Positions 1 through 7,774 of a stretch of 64,000 nt of DNA are shown one piece after another (within the stretch, counting starts at the first letter, position 1; each line of letters opens with the position of its first letter). Source of the stretch: Beijerinckiaceae bacterium (GTDB taxonomy: Bacteria > Pseudomonadota > Alphaproteobacteria > Rhizobiales > Beijerinckiaceae); the NCBI GenBank assembly GCA_030684835.1, contig JAUXWZ010000055.1, forward strand, positions 1 to 64,000. The letters run 5' to 3'. A program made the position numbers and the translations under genes. The notes beneath the pieces were generated by a model, which was not told the DNA's origin, did not search any database, and worked only from the letters and a program-made list of their open reading frames with translations.

Positions 1-427
1 TCCTGTCGAGCGAAAGCGGGCCACCGCCGCGCAGCGCGATGGCGAAGAGCATCACGCCCCACATCAACGTGAATTCATAGCCGCGCGAGGTCCAGCTGAA
101 GCCGTTGCCCCAGAAAATATAGAACGTCAGGACGCCCATCAGGATAGCGGCGGCCGACGCGAAGAAACGCGTGAATAGTCCCAGCGCGATGCAGATGCCG
201 CCGACGAACTCGATGATCATCAGAACGAATGTGATCTCGGCCCCGATCGCGGCGAGATCAGGCAATCGTTGCATCAATTCGTTGGGCCCACGCGTCCGCC
301 CGACCTTTCCCCAGCCGTGCACCGCAAGGATGAGTCCTGCACTGCATCGAACGAGCAGCCATGAGAACGGGATCGCTAGGGTATAGAACCCGTCAAGCGC
401 CGGTATGAGGCGCTTTGGCTCGCTCAT
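1..427 (-). CDS. DoxX family membrane protein (partial)
   Basis: The reading frame starts at the ATG at 427 and runs off the left window edge, giving about 142 residues. A GGGGGGAAAC ribosome site lies directly before the ATG. Four hydrophobic helices are visible at roughly residues 18-38, 60-83, 85-105 and 117-130, with the small-residue-rich sequence and the HGWGK motif after helix 1 that are usual in DoxX/DoxD proteins. The family consists of small four-helix inner-membrane proteins, some linked to quinone or thiol redox balance; the substrate here is unknown. It diverges from the DUF72 gene. The C-terminus is missing because of the window edge, not because of a mutation. Confidence 0.8.
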   Translation of the reverse strand, partial: MSEPKRLIPALDGFYTLAIPFSWLLVRCSAGLILAVHGWGKVGRTRGPNELMQRLPDLAAIGAEITFVLMIIEFVGGICIALGLFTRFFASAAAILMGVLTFYIFWGNGFSWTSRGYEFTLMWGVMLFAIALRGGGPLSLDR

Positions 428-585
428 GTTTCCCCCCTGGATAATTTGAGATTCGGCAGACGACCGCCGATCCGCCGGAACGTTGACCCAAATTGCCAAG
501 GTTAGCAAGCCTGCGCGTTCCGTAAGGCAAAGCGAGCGGAACGAACACTGCGTGCGACTGGTTTGAGGCTTTGAGCGAGGATCAG

Positions 586-1386
586 ATGGCGAAAACCGGG
601 CGCATCCTTATCGGCGTTGGCGGCTGGACTTACGCGCCCTGGCGCGGGGAGTTTTATCCTGATGGGCTGACCCAGAAGCGCGAGTTGGAATACGCCAGCT
701 CGAAGCTTACGACCATTGAGATCAACGGCACGTATTACGGAACGCAGAAGCCCGCGAGCTTCGCAAAGTGGCGCGACGAGACGCCCGATGACTTCGTCTT
801 CTGCCTTAAAGGCTCGCGCTACACGACGAACCGCCGCGTGCTCGCGCAGGCGGGCGACTCGATCAAGCGCTTCATAGACAGCGGCGTGAGCGAATTGCGC
901 CACAAGCTGGGGCCGATCAACTGGCAGTTCATGCCAACAAAGAAATTCGATCCGGCCGATTTTGAAGCGTTCCTTGGCCTGCTGCCGAAGACCATCGACG
1001 GCGTCGCGCTGCGCCACGCGGTAGAGGTGCGCCATGACAGTTTCCGCACGGTCGAATTCGTGACGCTTGCGCGCAAGTATGGCGTGGCCATCGTCGTGGC
1101 GGGTGATTCCGGGTTTCCGCTCATTCCCGATGTGACGGCGCCCTTCGTTTACGCGCGCATCATGGGCACGGCGCAGAGCAGGCCGAAGGGTTACGCCCCC
1201 AAGGCGCTGGACGCATGGGCCGCGCGCGCGAAGATCTGGGCCGCTGGCGGCGCGCCTGACGATCTGGAGCCTGTTTCCGAGACGTCGGCGAAGACCAGGA
1301 AGGCGCGGGATGTTTTCCTCTTCGTCATCAGCGGCTACAAGGCTCGCAATCCGGCCGCCGCCATGGCGCTGATAGCCCGCCTCTGA
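586..1386 (+). CDS. DUF72 (YecE-like) family protein
   Basis: This 266-residue protein opens with the DUF72 signature GVGGWTYAPWRGEFYP at residues 10-25, then EINGTYYG and RHDSF, consistent with the TIM-barrel fold of the YecE family. The biochemical role of the family is not established. I chose the ATG at 586 over the in-frame TTG at 571 because a GAGCGAGG ribosome site sits 5 bases before it. It is followed after 12 bases by the ArsC-like gene on the same strand, so the two are probably co-transcribed. Length is normal for the family (about 240-290 residues). Confidence 0.85.
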   Translation: MAKTGRILIGVGGWTYAPWRGEFYPDGLTQKRELEYASSKLTTIEINGTYYGTQKPASFAKWRDETPDDFVFCLKGSRYTTNRRVLAQAGDSIKRFIDSGVSELRHKLGPINWQFMPTKKFDPADFEAFLGLLPKTIDGVALRHAVEVRHDSFRTVEFVTLARKYGVAIVVAGDSGFPLIPDVTAPFVYARIMGTAQSRPKGYAPKALDAWAARAKIWAAGGAPDDLEPVSETSAKTRKARDVFLFVISGYKARNPAAAMALIARL

Positions 1387-1398
1387 AGGAGCCCTCGC

Positions 1399-1746
1399 GT
1401 GTCCATCACCCTCTACGGCATCAAGGCCTGCGACACGATGAAGAAGGCGCGCGACTGGCTCGACAAGGCGGGCGTCGCTTACGACTTCCACGACTACAAG
1501 ACGCAAGGCGTCGATCGAGCGCATTTGGAGAAGTGGGCGAAGGTGGTCGGCTGGGAGGTGCTGCTCAACAAGACGGGCACGACGTTTCGCAAATTGCCGG
1601 ACGCGGACAAGACGAACATCGACGCGGCGAAGGCGATCGCGCTGATGCTCGCGCAACCGTCCATGATCAAGCGGCCCGTGCTGGAGCATGGGGCTGAGAT
1701 CATCGTCGGCTTCAAGCCGGATGTTTATGCCGGCGCCTTGAAGTAG
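1399..1746 (+). CDS. ArsC/Spx-like reductase family protein
   Basis: A 115-residue thioredoxin-fold protein of the ArsC/YffB (Spx-MgsR) group. It begins ITLYGIKACDTMKKA with a single Cys at residue 11, and has the conserved RPVLEHG segment near residue 93. The proximal TCR/CxxC second cysteine is absent, as in YffB-type proteins thought to be glutathione-dependent, so true arsenate reduction is doubtful and no ars genes are nearby. The start is GTG at 1399 after a GGAG site. The gene ends 4 bp before the stop codon of the convergent amidohydrolase gene. Confidence 0.85.
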   Translation: MSITLYGIKACDTMKKARDWLDKAGVAYDFHDYKTQGVDRAHLEKWAKVVGWEVLLNKTGTTFRKLPDADKTNIDAAKAIALMLAQPSMIKRPVLEHGAEIIVGFKPDVYAGALK

Positions 1747-1750
1747 CGGC

Positions 1751-3226
1751 TCACGCCAGCGTGTTCTTCACGATGGCGCCGCCCTTCATGATGACCTTGA
1801 GGGAGCTTTCGGGTCTGCCAAGCAGGTCGATGTCCCGGATCGGATCGCCGTCGACCAGCAGGAGGTCGGCGAGGGCGTCCTGCTCCACCACGCCGACCTT
1901 TCCAGGATAGGGATTGCGCGGGCCGGAGAGCGCGAGCAGCGCGGCGTTGTCGGTTGTCGCCATGCGCAGAATCTCCACGGGCGTGTACCAGCGGGTCATC
2001 TTCATGAGGTCTCGCGGCCGACGCGCCGCGGCTTTCGGGTCGAAGAGGATGTCGGTGCCCCACGCGATGCGCATGCCGAACTTTTTCGCCAGCGCGTAGG
2101 CGGTCTCGGCGCCGCGGTTCATCTCAATTTGCTTGAGGCGATTGGGCGAGCCTTCTGCGAACGCCGACGGCCCGTCTTCAGTGAATGGCTGAAGGCTCCA
2201 CCACACACCCTTTTCGTTCATCAACACGACGGTTGCTTCATCGAGCAATTGTCCATGATCGATGCAGCGTACGCCCGCCTCGATGGACTGGCGCACGGCG
2301 CGCGGCGTGTAGGCGTGCACGGTGACATATGTGCCCCAGTTTTCCGCGGCCTCAACGGCGGCTCGCAACTCCGGCACGGTGTATTGCGTCACGTCGAGCG
2401 GATCGTAGTGCGAGGAGACGCCGCCGCCCGCCATCAGTTTCAACTGCGAGGCGCCAAGCGCCAATTGCTCGCGCGCGCGTTGGCGAACGAGATCGGGAGA
2501 ATCCGCAATCGCGGCGGCGCCCACGCGCTCGGAGAATGTGAAGGAGCCCGGCGCAGCGGGCATGTCGTTGGGCAGCCGGAAGTCCCCGTGGCCGCCCGTC
2601 TGTGAAATGAATGCGCCCGATGGCCAGATGCGCGGACCGGGCGCGAGGCCCTGGTCGATGCCGCGCTTGACGCCGAGCACAGGGCCGCCGAGATCGCGAA
2701 CGCTGGTGTAACCGCGCATCAACATGTCGTTGGCCGTGCGCAGCGCCGCAACGGTGATGTAACTTATGTCGCCCGTCAGGATCGCGACCTGGGGAAGCGC
2801 CTCGAACATCACATGCACGTGGGCGTCGATGAGGCCTGGCATCAGCGTGCGTCCGCCGCCGTTGATGCGTGTGAGCGCGACGTCGGCCGGCGCGGCGGTG
2901 GGGCCGCGTGAAATTCCGCGTATCTTGTCACCAAGCACGAACACGCTGGAGGGCGGCGTCAGCGAGCCCGAGCCGTCAAAGATGCGAACGTCTTCGAACA
3001 GAACGCCCCGCGCTTGCTGTGACACTCCCGGCGCGGCTGTTTGCGCTGACGCGGGCAGGCCGAGACTTGCCGCCGCAGCCGCGATCCCTGCAAGCGCCTC
3101 GCGGCGTGACAGGCCGGACTCGCGCTTGTTCATCGCGTGGGTGATTGCGCCCAATTCCGGTGCGCAGCAAGCGCAGCCAGCTGAAGACACGAGGTGCTGA
3201 TACTTGCCGCCGACCCTGATCCGCAT
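1751..3226 (-). CDS. Exported metal-dependent amidohydrolase
   Basis: A 491-residue amidohydrolase-superfamily enzyme of the imidazolonepropionase/Xaa-Pro-dipeptidase type. Metal-site motifs are GLIDAHVHV (His136, His138), a Lys in SQLKLMAGGG, VHAYTP, CIDHGQ and WGTDILFD. A twin-arginine-like motif SRREALAG at residues 40-47 is followed by an Ala-rich helix ending PASAQ, which suggests Tat export to the periplasm. The ATG at 3226 was chosen over the longer frame because GGAGGA lies 4 bases before it. This leaves an unusual n-region of about 40 residues containing Cys18, Cys20 and Cys21 (AGCACCAPE). If translation instead starts at the later MNKRE, this cysteine motif would not exist. The substrate cannot be read from the sequence. 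Confidence 0.85.
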   Translation of the reverse strand: MRIRVGGKYQHLVSSAGCACCAPELGAITHAMNKRESGLSRREALAGIAAAAASLGLPASAQTAAPGVSQQARGVLFEDVRIFDGSGSLTPPSSVFVLGDKIRGISRGPTAAPADVALTRINGGGRTLMPGLIDAHVHVMFEALPQVAILTGDISYITVAALRTANDMLMRGYTSVRDLGGPVLGVKRGIDQGLAPGPRIWPSGAFISQTGGHGDFRLPNDMPAAPGSFTFSERVGAAAIADSPDLVRQRAREQLALGASQLKLMAGGGVSSHYDPLDVTQYTVPELRAAVEAAENWGTYVTVHAYTPRAVRQSIEAGVRCIDHGQLLDEATVVLMNEKGVWWSLQPFTEDGPSAFAEGSPNRLKQIEMNRGAETAYALAKKFGMRIAWGTDILFDPKAAARRPRDLMKMTRWYTPVEILRMATTDNAALLALSGPRNPYPGKVGVVEQDALADLLLVDGDPIRDIDLLGRPESSLKVIMKGGAIVKNTLA

Positions 3227-3366
3227 GGCGTCCTCCGACCAATTGGCAGTGCTTTGCCTTAACCATAGCGCGCCAGCGCCTGGTCGCCAATAGTCGGCCA
3301 ATCAGGCGACTTTGCGCACTGTCAAAATCGCTCGTGGAAACTGGCCCGGGAGCTTCCGCCGAGTGC

Positions 3367-3383
3367 GACAGACTGTCTATATG
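3367..3383. promoter_or_regulatory. Palindrome next to a possible -10 of the Bug gene
   Basis: GACAGACTGTC (3367-3377) is a perfect 11-bp dyad directly followed by TATATG (3378-3383), which could be a -10 element for the solute-receptor gene at 3438. Such a placement would suit a repressor operator. No matching -35 is clear. The same leader has a hairpin CCGCGCG/CGCGCGG (3400-3419) just before the ribosome site. The call rests on symmetry and position only. Confidence 0.3.
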
Positions 3384-3437
3384 AACACAATGAAACACCC
3401 CGCGCGGTCAGTCGCGCGGCAAAATGAGGAACGCACC

Positions 3438-4460
3438 ATGTTGCGCATGATCGTCGGCGCCGCTGTCGCCGCTACACTTGTCACATTTTCAGGCGCCGCC
3501 AGCGCGCAGCAGTCGGATGCTGATTTCTTCAAAGGCAAGACGCTGCGCATGATCATCGGCTATGGCGCGGGTGGCGGCTACGATCTCTATGGCCGCTTTG
3601 CTGCGGAGTTCCTTGGCGCGCATCTGCCGGGCAACCCGACAATCGTGCCGCAGAACATGCCTGGCGGCGGCAGTATCGTGGCGGCGAAATATCTCTATTC
3701 CGTCGCGCCGAAGGACGGCACTGCGATGGGTTGCATCGTGCAATCGCTCGGCCTCGATGCTGCGACCGGCAACGTCACGGGCATCGACGCGACAAGGTTC
3801 ACGCATATTGGCCGACTCACGTCGAACATCGATCTTGGCATTGGGCGGCCTGGCGGCAAGATCTCGTCCTTTGAGGACGCTCGCGCACGCGAGTTTACGG
3901 TCGGCGCAACGGGCGGCGCCTCGCCAGCGGTGTTGTTGCCCACTGCGCTGAACGTCTATGGCGGCGCCAAGTTCAAGATCATACGCGGCTATCAGGGCAT
4001 CGCCGACACGCTGCTCGCGCTTGAGCGCGGCGAGGTCGATGTTGCGGGCTCGGGCGGACTTGTCGGGTTGCTCGTAAGCCACCCAACGTGGGTGATGGAG
4101 CGCAAGGCGCCGCTCATCTATCAGGCTTCGCTCAAACGTCATCCGCTCATTCCGCATGTGCCGACGCTGGAAGAGTTGGCGCTCAGCGACGAAGGCCGCC
4201 AGGTGATGCGGGCCATCTCCAGCACGGCTGAAATCGGACGTTCGATCGTCCTTCCGCCGGATGTGCCTGCCGCGCGCGTGGCTGTTCTGCGCGAAGCATT
4301 CCAGGCTATGTTGAAGGACAAGAATGTCATTGCTGTTGCGGCGAAACGCAACCTGATGCTCGATCCGGGCCGCGGCGAAGATATGGACGCGCTTGTGCGC
4401 GAGACCATGGCGCTTCCCAAGGATATCGTTGAGAAGGTCGGGAGGCTTCTGAAGATGTAA
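3438..4460 (+). CDS. Bug-type tripartite tricarboxylate receptor
   Basis: A 340-residue periplasmic binding protein of the Bug/TctC family. A cleavable signal peptide (MLRMIVGAAVAATLVTF to SGAASAQ) is followed by the family start FFKGKTLRMIIGYGAGGGYD and IVPQNMPGGGS. These receptors bind carboxylates or aromatic acids and usually feed a TctAB transporter; no tctA or tctB gene is nearby, so this is an orphan receptor, common in alpha- and betaproteobacteria. The ATG at 3438 was preferred over an upstream frame extension because GAGGAACGCACC precedes it and the signal peptide starts there. It diverges from the amidohydrolase gene, which might supply or use its ligand; that link is a guess. Confidence 0.88.
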   Translation: MLRMIVGAAVAATLVTFSGAASAQQSDADFFKGKTLRMIIGYGAGGGYDLYGRFAAEFLGAHLPGNPTIVPQNMPGGGSIVAAKYLYSVAPKDGTAMGCIVQSLGLDAATGNVTGIDATRFTHIGRLTSNIDLGIGRPGGKISSFEDARAREFTVGATGGASPAVLLPTALNVYGGAKFKIIRGYQGIADTLLALERGEVDVAGSGGLVGLLVSHPTWVMERKAPLIYQASLKRHPLIPHVPTLEELALSDEGRQVMRAISSTAEIGRSIVLPPDVPAARVAVLREAFQAMLKDKNVIAVAAKRNLMLDPGRGEDMDALVRETMALPKDIVEKVGRLLKM

Positions 4461-4496
4461 CCTGATTGCTCGGCGCCATCAGGCCTGCGCGGCGGG

Positions 4497-4521
4497 GCCC
4501 ACAAGTTTGTCGCTTGTGGGC
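4497..4521. terminator. Stem-loop in a convergent gap
   Basis: GCCCACAAG (4497-4505) pairs perfectly with CTTGTGGGC (4513-4521) around a 7-base loop. It lies between the 3' ends of the plus-strand Bug gene and the minus-strand HtrA-like gene, so it could stop transcription from both sides. There is no T-run on either strand, so it may act only as an RNA-stabilising hairpin. Confidence 0.5.
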
Positions 4522-4567
4522 AGCCGGTGCAGGAAGCGTTGCTCGCAAGCCGGACCCGCGGAAAAGC

Positions 4568-5545
4568 TCAATGCAGGCGCGGGGCCTTGAACATGCGGGC
4601 GCGATCGCTTGATGGCACGATCACTTCGAAGGTCTTGCCCTCGCGATGAATGGTGAGCGGAACTTCAACGCCGGCTTCGCCCTGTTCCTTTATGCGGCGA
4701 TAAAGACCTGCGAGAGTTGAAATTGGTTGACCGGCCACTGCGACGATGATGTCGCCGTTGCGCAAATCCGAGTTGCGCGCCGGGCCGCGCTGGCTGCGTC
4801 CCACCACCACGATGTGGTCTTCTACCTCTGACGCGTACACGCCCAGCCATGGCTTAGGCGGCGTGTGGCGGGCGCCGAGCGTGACAAGGTCGTCGAATAT
4901 GGGTTTGAGGAGATCTATGGGCACGATCATGTTGAGGTGGCCTCGCTGGTCGTTGCTCTCGCTCTGCTCGATGTGCAGCGAGCCCAGGCCGATCAGCTGG
5001 CCCTTCTCGTTGATGACGGCGGTTCCGCCCCAGTTGGGATGCGCGGGCGACGTGTACATCGCCTCGTCAAGCACGTACTCCCAATAACCGGCGAACTCCT
5101 GCTTGGCGACGATGTGGGCGGAGACCGATTTTTCTTTGCCGCCCGCGCCCGCGACAATCACGACGTCGCCGACACGCGCATCCGCCGATGATCCCAGCGG
5201 AAGTGCGGGCAGATCGAGATGCGCGAGGGCCTGCACGAGGCCGAAGCCGGTTTCCTGATCATACGCGAGGACGTGGCCCTGAAAAGCGCGGCCATCGTTG
5301 GCGCGCAGCCAGATATCCTCGGCTTCCGTGATGAGGTAGCCAATGGTGAGGATCAGTCCGTCTTCGCGGATGATGACGCCGTTGCCCTGGCGCAACGTGC
5401 CAAGCGTTTCGGCGGTGAAGGCTTCTTCCGGCACATGCGATGTCACGGCCACGACGGAGTTAAGCGTGGTGTCGAGATCGAACGCGAAATCCTCCGCCTT
5501 CGGCTGCAGACCGACCGGAATTCTCCACTCCGGCTGCGACGCCAT
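4568..5545 (-). CDS. HtrA-like protein lacking the catalytic triad, with PDZ domain
   Basis: A 325-residue protein with a trypsin-like S1C fold (about residues 28-222) and one PDZ domain (about 231-311, PWLGVYASE and LRNGDIIVAVAG). The positions aligning with the DegP triad have changed: His of TNNHV is Tyr70 in ILTIGYLI, Asp of the SDIAL motif is Gly100 in ETGFGLVQ, and Ser of GNSGG is Trp172 in PNWGGTAV. It also lacks any signal peptide or membrane helix, so it should stay in the cytoplasm. It is therefore expected to be a binding or scaffold protein rather than a protease. The ATG at 5545 has a GGGAG site. Automated annotation would probably call it a serine protease. The frame is intact, so this is not a decayed pseudogene. 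Confidence 0.85.
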   Translation of the reverse strand: MASQPEWRIPVGLQPKAEDFAFDLDTTLNSVVAVTSHVPEEAFTAETLGTLRQGNGVIIREDGLILTIGYLITEAEDIWLRANDGRAFQGHVLAYDQETGFGLVQALAHLDLPALPLGSSADARVGDVVIVAGAGGKEKSVSAHIVAKQEFAGYWEYVLDEAMYTSPAHPNWGGTAVINEKGQLIGLGSLHIEQSESNDQRGHLNMIVPIDLLKPIFDDLVTLGARHTPPKPWLGVYASEVEDHIVVVGRSQRGPARNSDLRNGDIIVAVAGQPISTLAGLYRRIKEQGEAGVEVPLTIHREGKTFEVIVPSSDRARMFKAPRLH

Positions 5546-5599
5546 TGAAAACTCCCACGTTGGTTGACGCCCGGATGCGGGCTTCCCGACCTTATAATA

Positions 5600-5620
5600 G
5601 AACGCGGGCGGCCCGCGTTC
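5600..5620. repeat. 10-bp inverted repeat between MFS and HtrA-like genes
   Basis: GAACGCGGGC and GCCCGCGTTC are perfect complements around one central base. The site lies after the stop codon of the minus-strand MFS gene and before the HtrA-like gene. On the minus strand it is followed by TATTATAA, which could be a -10 element for the HtrA-like gene, so the palindrome may be a terminator for one gene or an operator for the next. A second small hairpin (GCCCG/CGGGC) lies nearer the start codon. Confidence 0.4.
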
Positions 5621-5638
5621 AAAAACAATGTCGCTCCT

Positions 5639-6892
5639 TCAGGCGTCGCGGACGATATCTGGCCGCCGCCAGACGTATACGGCGATGATCACAAGCGCCA
5701 CGACGAGCACGGCCCCCACGACGAAGAAGGAATTGCCAAGGCCGGTGAACGCAGCCACAGCGCCCATGGAGATGGGCGTCACGGCAGCGGCGACGCGATT
5801 GGCGGTTGTGCGCAAAGCTGCGCCTTTGCCCTGAGAGCCTTGCCCTGCGGCTCCGATCAGCATGGACATCATCAATGGCTGGCTGACCCCCATGGAGAGC
5901 CCGCGCAACCCTGCCGCGATGGCGAGCATGGTGAAGGACGGCAGCAGCGGCGTGATGGTGATGAACACAACGGACCAGACGGCGCTGATGATGAGCACCC
6001 ACATGGGTCGCGCATAACGCGTGATCCAGCCGATAGATAATGAGCTGGCCGCCGCTGTCGCTGAGGAAATTGTCATCAAAAGCCCGATTTGCGTGGCCGA
6101 ATAGCCCACGGTCGTCAGGTAAAGCGGATAAAACGAATCCTGCACGCTGGAGGCGGAGATGCGAACGACCGTGATCATGAGCACGACCGTCATGGCTGGA
6201 ATGGTCGCAAGCCGGAAGGCGGCGCGGTAGTCCGACCAGCGGGGTATCATGTCCGCCAGCCGCGCCTTTTGCGCGCGCTCGGGGGCGTTCGCGGCGCTCT
6301 TGGGCACCATGAGAGCCATAAGCACCGCGCCGAGCGCCCAGAGGCCCAGGAAGAGGAAGCCGCTGCCAACGCCCAGATTGTCCCACACCAGGCCGGCGAT
6401 GGGCGGGCCCAAGAAGCCCCCGACGCGTAGCGAAAAGGCGAAGCGGCCAGCGTACACATGATCCCGCCGCATGAGCTGGCCGAACAATGTTTGCGCGCCG
6501 AGCCAGCCCATCGACGAGCCGAAACCCGCGATCACCTGCAGCAAGACGATCAGAGGAAACCAGCCGACCCATGGAAACAGTGGCAGCGCGACGACAGCCA
6601 GCATCAGGCAGCCGACCATCACGCTGCGGGCGCCGAAGCGGTCCATAAGGGCGCCGCCGTGAATCGCCAGCAGAATAGGCAAGATATGCTTCGCGCCGAT
6701 AATCAGGCCGATGGTCGCTGCGGATTCGCCTGTTCCCGCCAGCCAGACCGGCAGGATGATGGAAATGACATCCGTGACAGTGCTGGCGAACATTCCCGCC
6801 CCATAAATGGGGGCCTGAATGCGCCACGAAATACGATCTACGCCTTGCTTCACTCCGAACGTCTCCTCAGCTTGGACGATAAGCCTCAGCAT
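5639..6892 (-). CDS. MFS transporter
   Basis: A 417-residue major facilitator protein with about 12 hydrophobic helices. After helix 2 it carries the MFS loop signature HGGALMDRFGARSVMVG, and the later symmetric GWITRYARP loop. The middle loop is charged (NAPERAQKARLADMIPRW). The substrate is unknown; no ligand-specific neighbour helps. An in-frame TTG at 6904 would add 4 residues and has a somewhat better placed GGAG, so the exact start is uncertain. It diverges from the YfgM-like gene at 7105. Confidence 0.85.
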   Translation of the reverse strand: MLRLIVQAEETFGVKQGVDRISWRIQAPIYGAGMFASTVTDVISIILPVWLAGTGESAATIGLIIGAKHILPILLAIHGGALMDRFGARSVMVGCLMLAVVALPLFPWVGWFPLIVLLQVIAGFGSSMGWLGAQTLFGQLMRRDHVYAGRFAFSLRVGGFLGPPIAGLVWDNLGVGSGFLFLGLWALGAVLMALMVPKSAANAPERAQKARLADMIPRWSDYRAAFRLATIPAMTVVLMITVVRISASSVQDSFYPLYLTTVGYSATQIGLLMTISSATAAASSLSIGWITRYARPMWVLIISAVWSVVFITITPLLPSFTMLAIAAGLRGLSMGVSQPLMMSMLIGAAGQGSQGKGAALRTTANRVAAAVTPISMGAVAAFTGLGNSFFVVGAVLVVALVIIAVYVWRRPDIVRDA

Positions 6893-7104
6893 GGACGGCG
6901 CCAACTGCGCTCAGCTCCGCAGCGGCAAAAAAGCGCTGGCTTGCCGCATTGCGGCCTTTCGAGCGGCCCTGCGCTCAGGCCTGGAGGGCGCAATCGGAGG
7001 GTAGGCGGCAATTTTCTCGCATTTTCGCGGGTCTCGTGGTAACCGCAGGGCGAACGGCTCGCCTGCGCGCGGCTTTCTTTCACTAGCAATCCGACTGGAC
7101 CGAC

Positions 7105-7758
7105 ATGAGTGACTTCATCCGCGAGGTCGAAGAAGAGTACCGCCGCGATAAGGCCATCGAGGCCTGGAGGCGATACCAGAACTGGATCATCGCGCTCGCT
7201 ATCGTCATCGTGGCGGCGGCGGGCGGCTGGCGTTATTGGCAAAGCCAGCAGCGCGCTGCGTCCGAAGCTGCGGGCGCGCGCTTCGAATCCGCCATTCAAC
7301 TCGCGCGCGAAGGCAAGCCGCAGGAGGCCGAACAGGCTTTCCTTGAAATCGCGCGTTCCGGTCCCAGGGGCTACGCGGTGCTTTCCCGTTTCCGCGCCGC
7401 AACTGAAATCGCCAATCGTGATCGGGCGGAGGCCGTGACGATCTACGACGCACTCTCCAACGATCCAGGCGTCAGCCCGGTGATGCAGAACGTCGCGCGG
7501 TTGCGCTCTGCGCTACTGCTTGTCGACACCGCCGATGACGCCGAGATGAAGAAGCGAATCGAGCCGCTTGCAGCGCCGACCTCCGCTTTTCGGCATTCAG
7601 CTCGCGAACTGCTCGGGCTGGCGGCGCTGAAGGCTGGAGATTACGACGCGGCCGGGCGCTGGTTCGATATGATCGTCGCCGACCCGCAAGCCCCGCAAAG
7701 CCTGCGCGAGCGTGCAGGCACTATGCTTGGCCTCGTCGCGGCGGGGCCCCTCAAGTAG
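7105..7758 (+). CDS. YfgM-like TPR membrane-anchored protein
   Basis: A 217-residue protein with a short cytoplasmic N-terminus (MSDFIREVEEEYRRDKAIEAW), one transmembrane helix at about residues 27-46 and an Ala-rich TPR region outside (EGKPQEAEQAFLEIA, ALKAGDYDAAGRWFDMI). This is the architecture of YfgM, which in E. coli associates with the SecYEG translocon and PpiD and sits next to bamB-der. Here it lies 16 bp before der, matching that conserved neighbourhood, though bamB is not between them. A role in helping exported proteins fold is inferred from the family. Confidence 0.85.
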   Translation: MSDFIREVEEEYRRDKAIEAWRRYQNWIIALAIVIVAAAGGWRYWQSQQRAASEAAGARFESAIQLAREGKPQEAEQAFLEIARSGPRGYAVLSRFRAATEIANRDRAEAVTIYDALSNDPGVSPVMQNVARLRSALLLVDTADDAEMKKRIEPLAAPTSAFRHSARELLGLAALKAGDYDAAGRWFDMIVADPQAPQSLRERAGTMLGLVAAGPLK

Positions 7759-7774
7759 GTCTATTGGATAAAAA

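Noticed and set aside
532-564. GGAAC followed by a GGTT-like sequence before the DUF72 gene
   Set aside because: GGAAC-N17-GGTT lacks the C of the CGTT element, so it is too weak against the two perfect EcfG sites at 21 kb.
502-1689. A 395-codon minus-strand open frame
   Set aside because: It lies opposite the DUF72 and ArsC-like genes, is rich in Arg/His/Ala as expected from a GC-rich shadow frame, and shows no domain or ribosome site.
3259-3266. CtrA-like half site TTAACCAT upstream of the amidohydrolase
   Set aside because: The second TTAA at the required spacing is absent; eight bases are expected by chance in a window of this size.
4568-5545. Reading the HtrA-like gene as a decayed pseudogene
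   Set aside because: The frame is uninterrupted, ribosome site and PDZ domain are intact and the replaced residues sit in otherwise conserved loops, which fits a stable pseudoenzyme better than decay.
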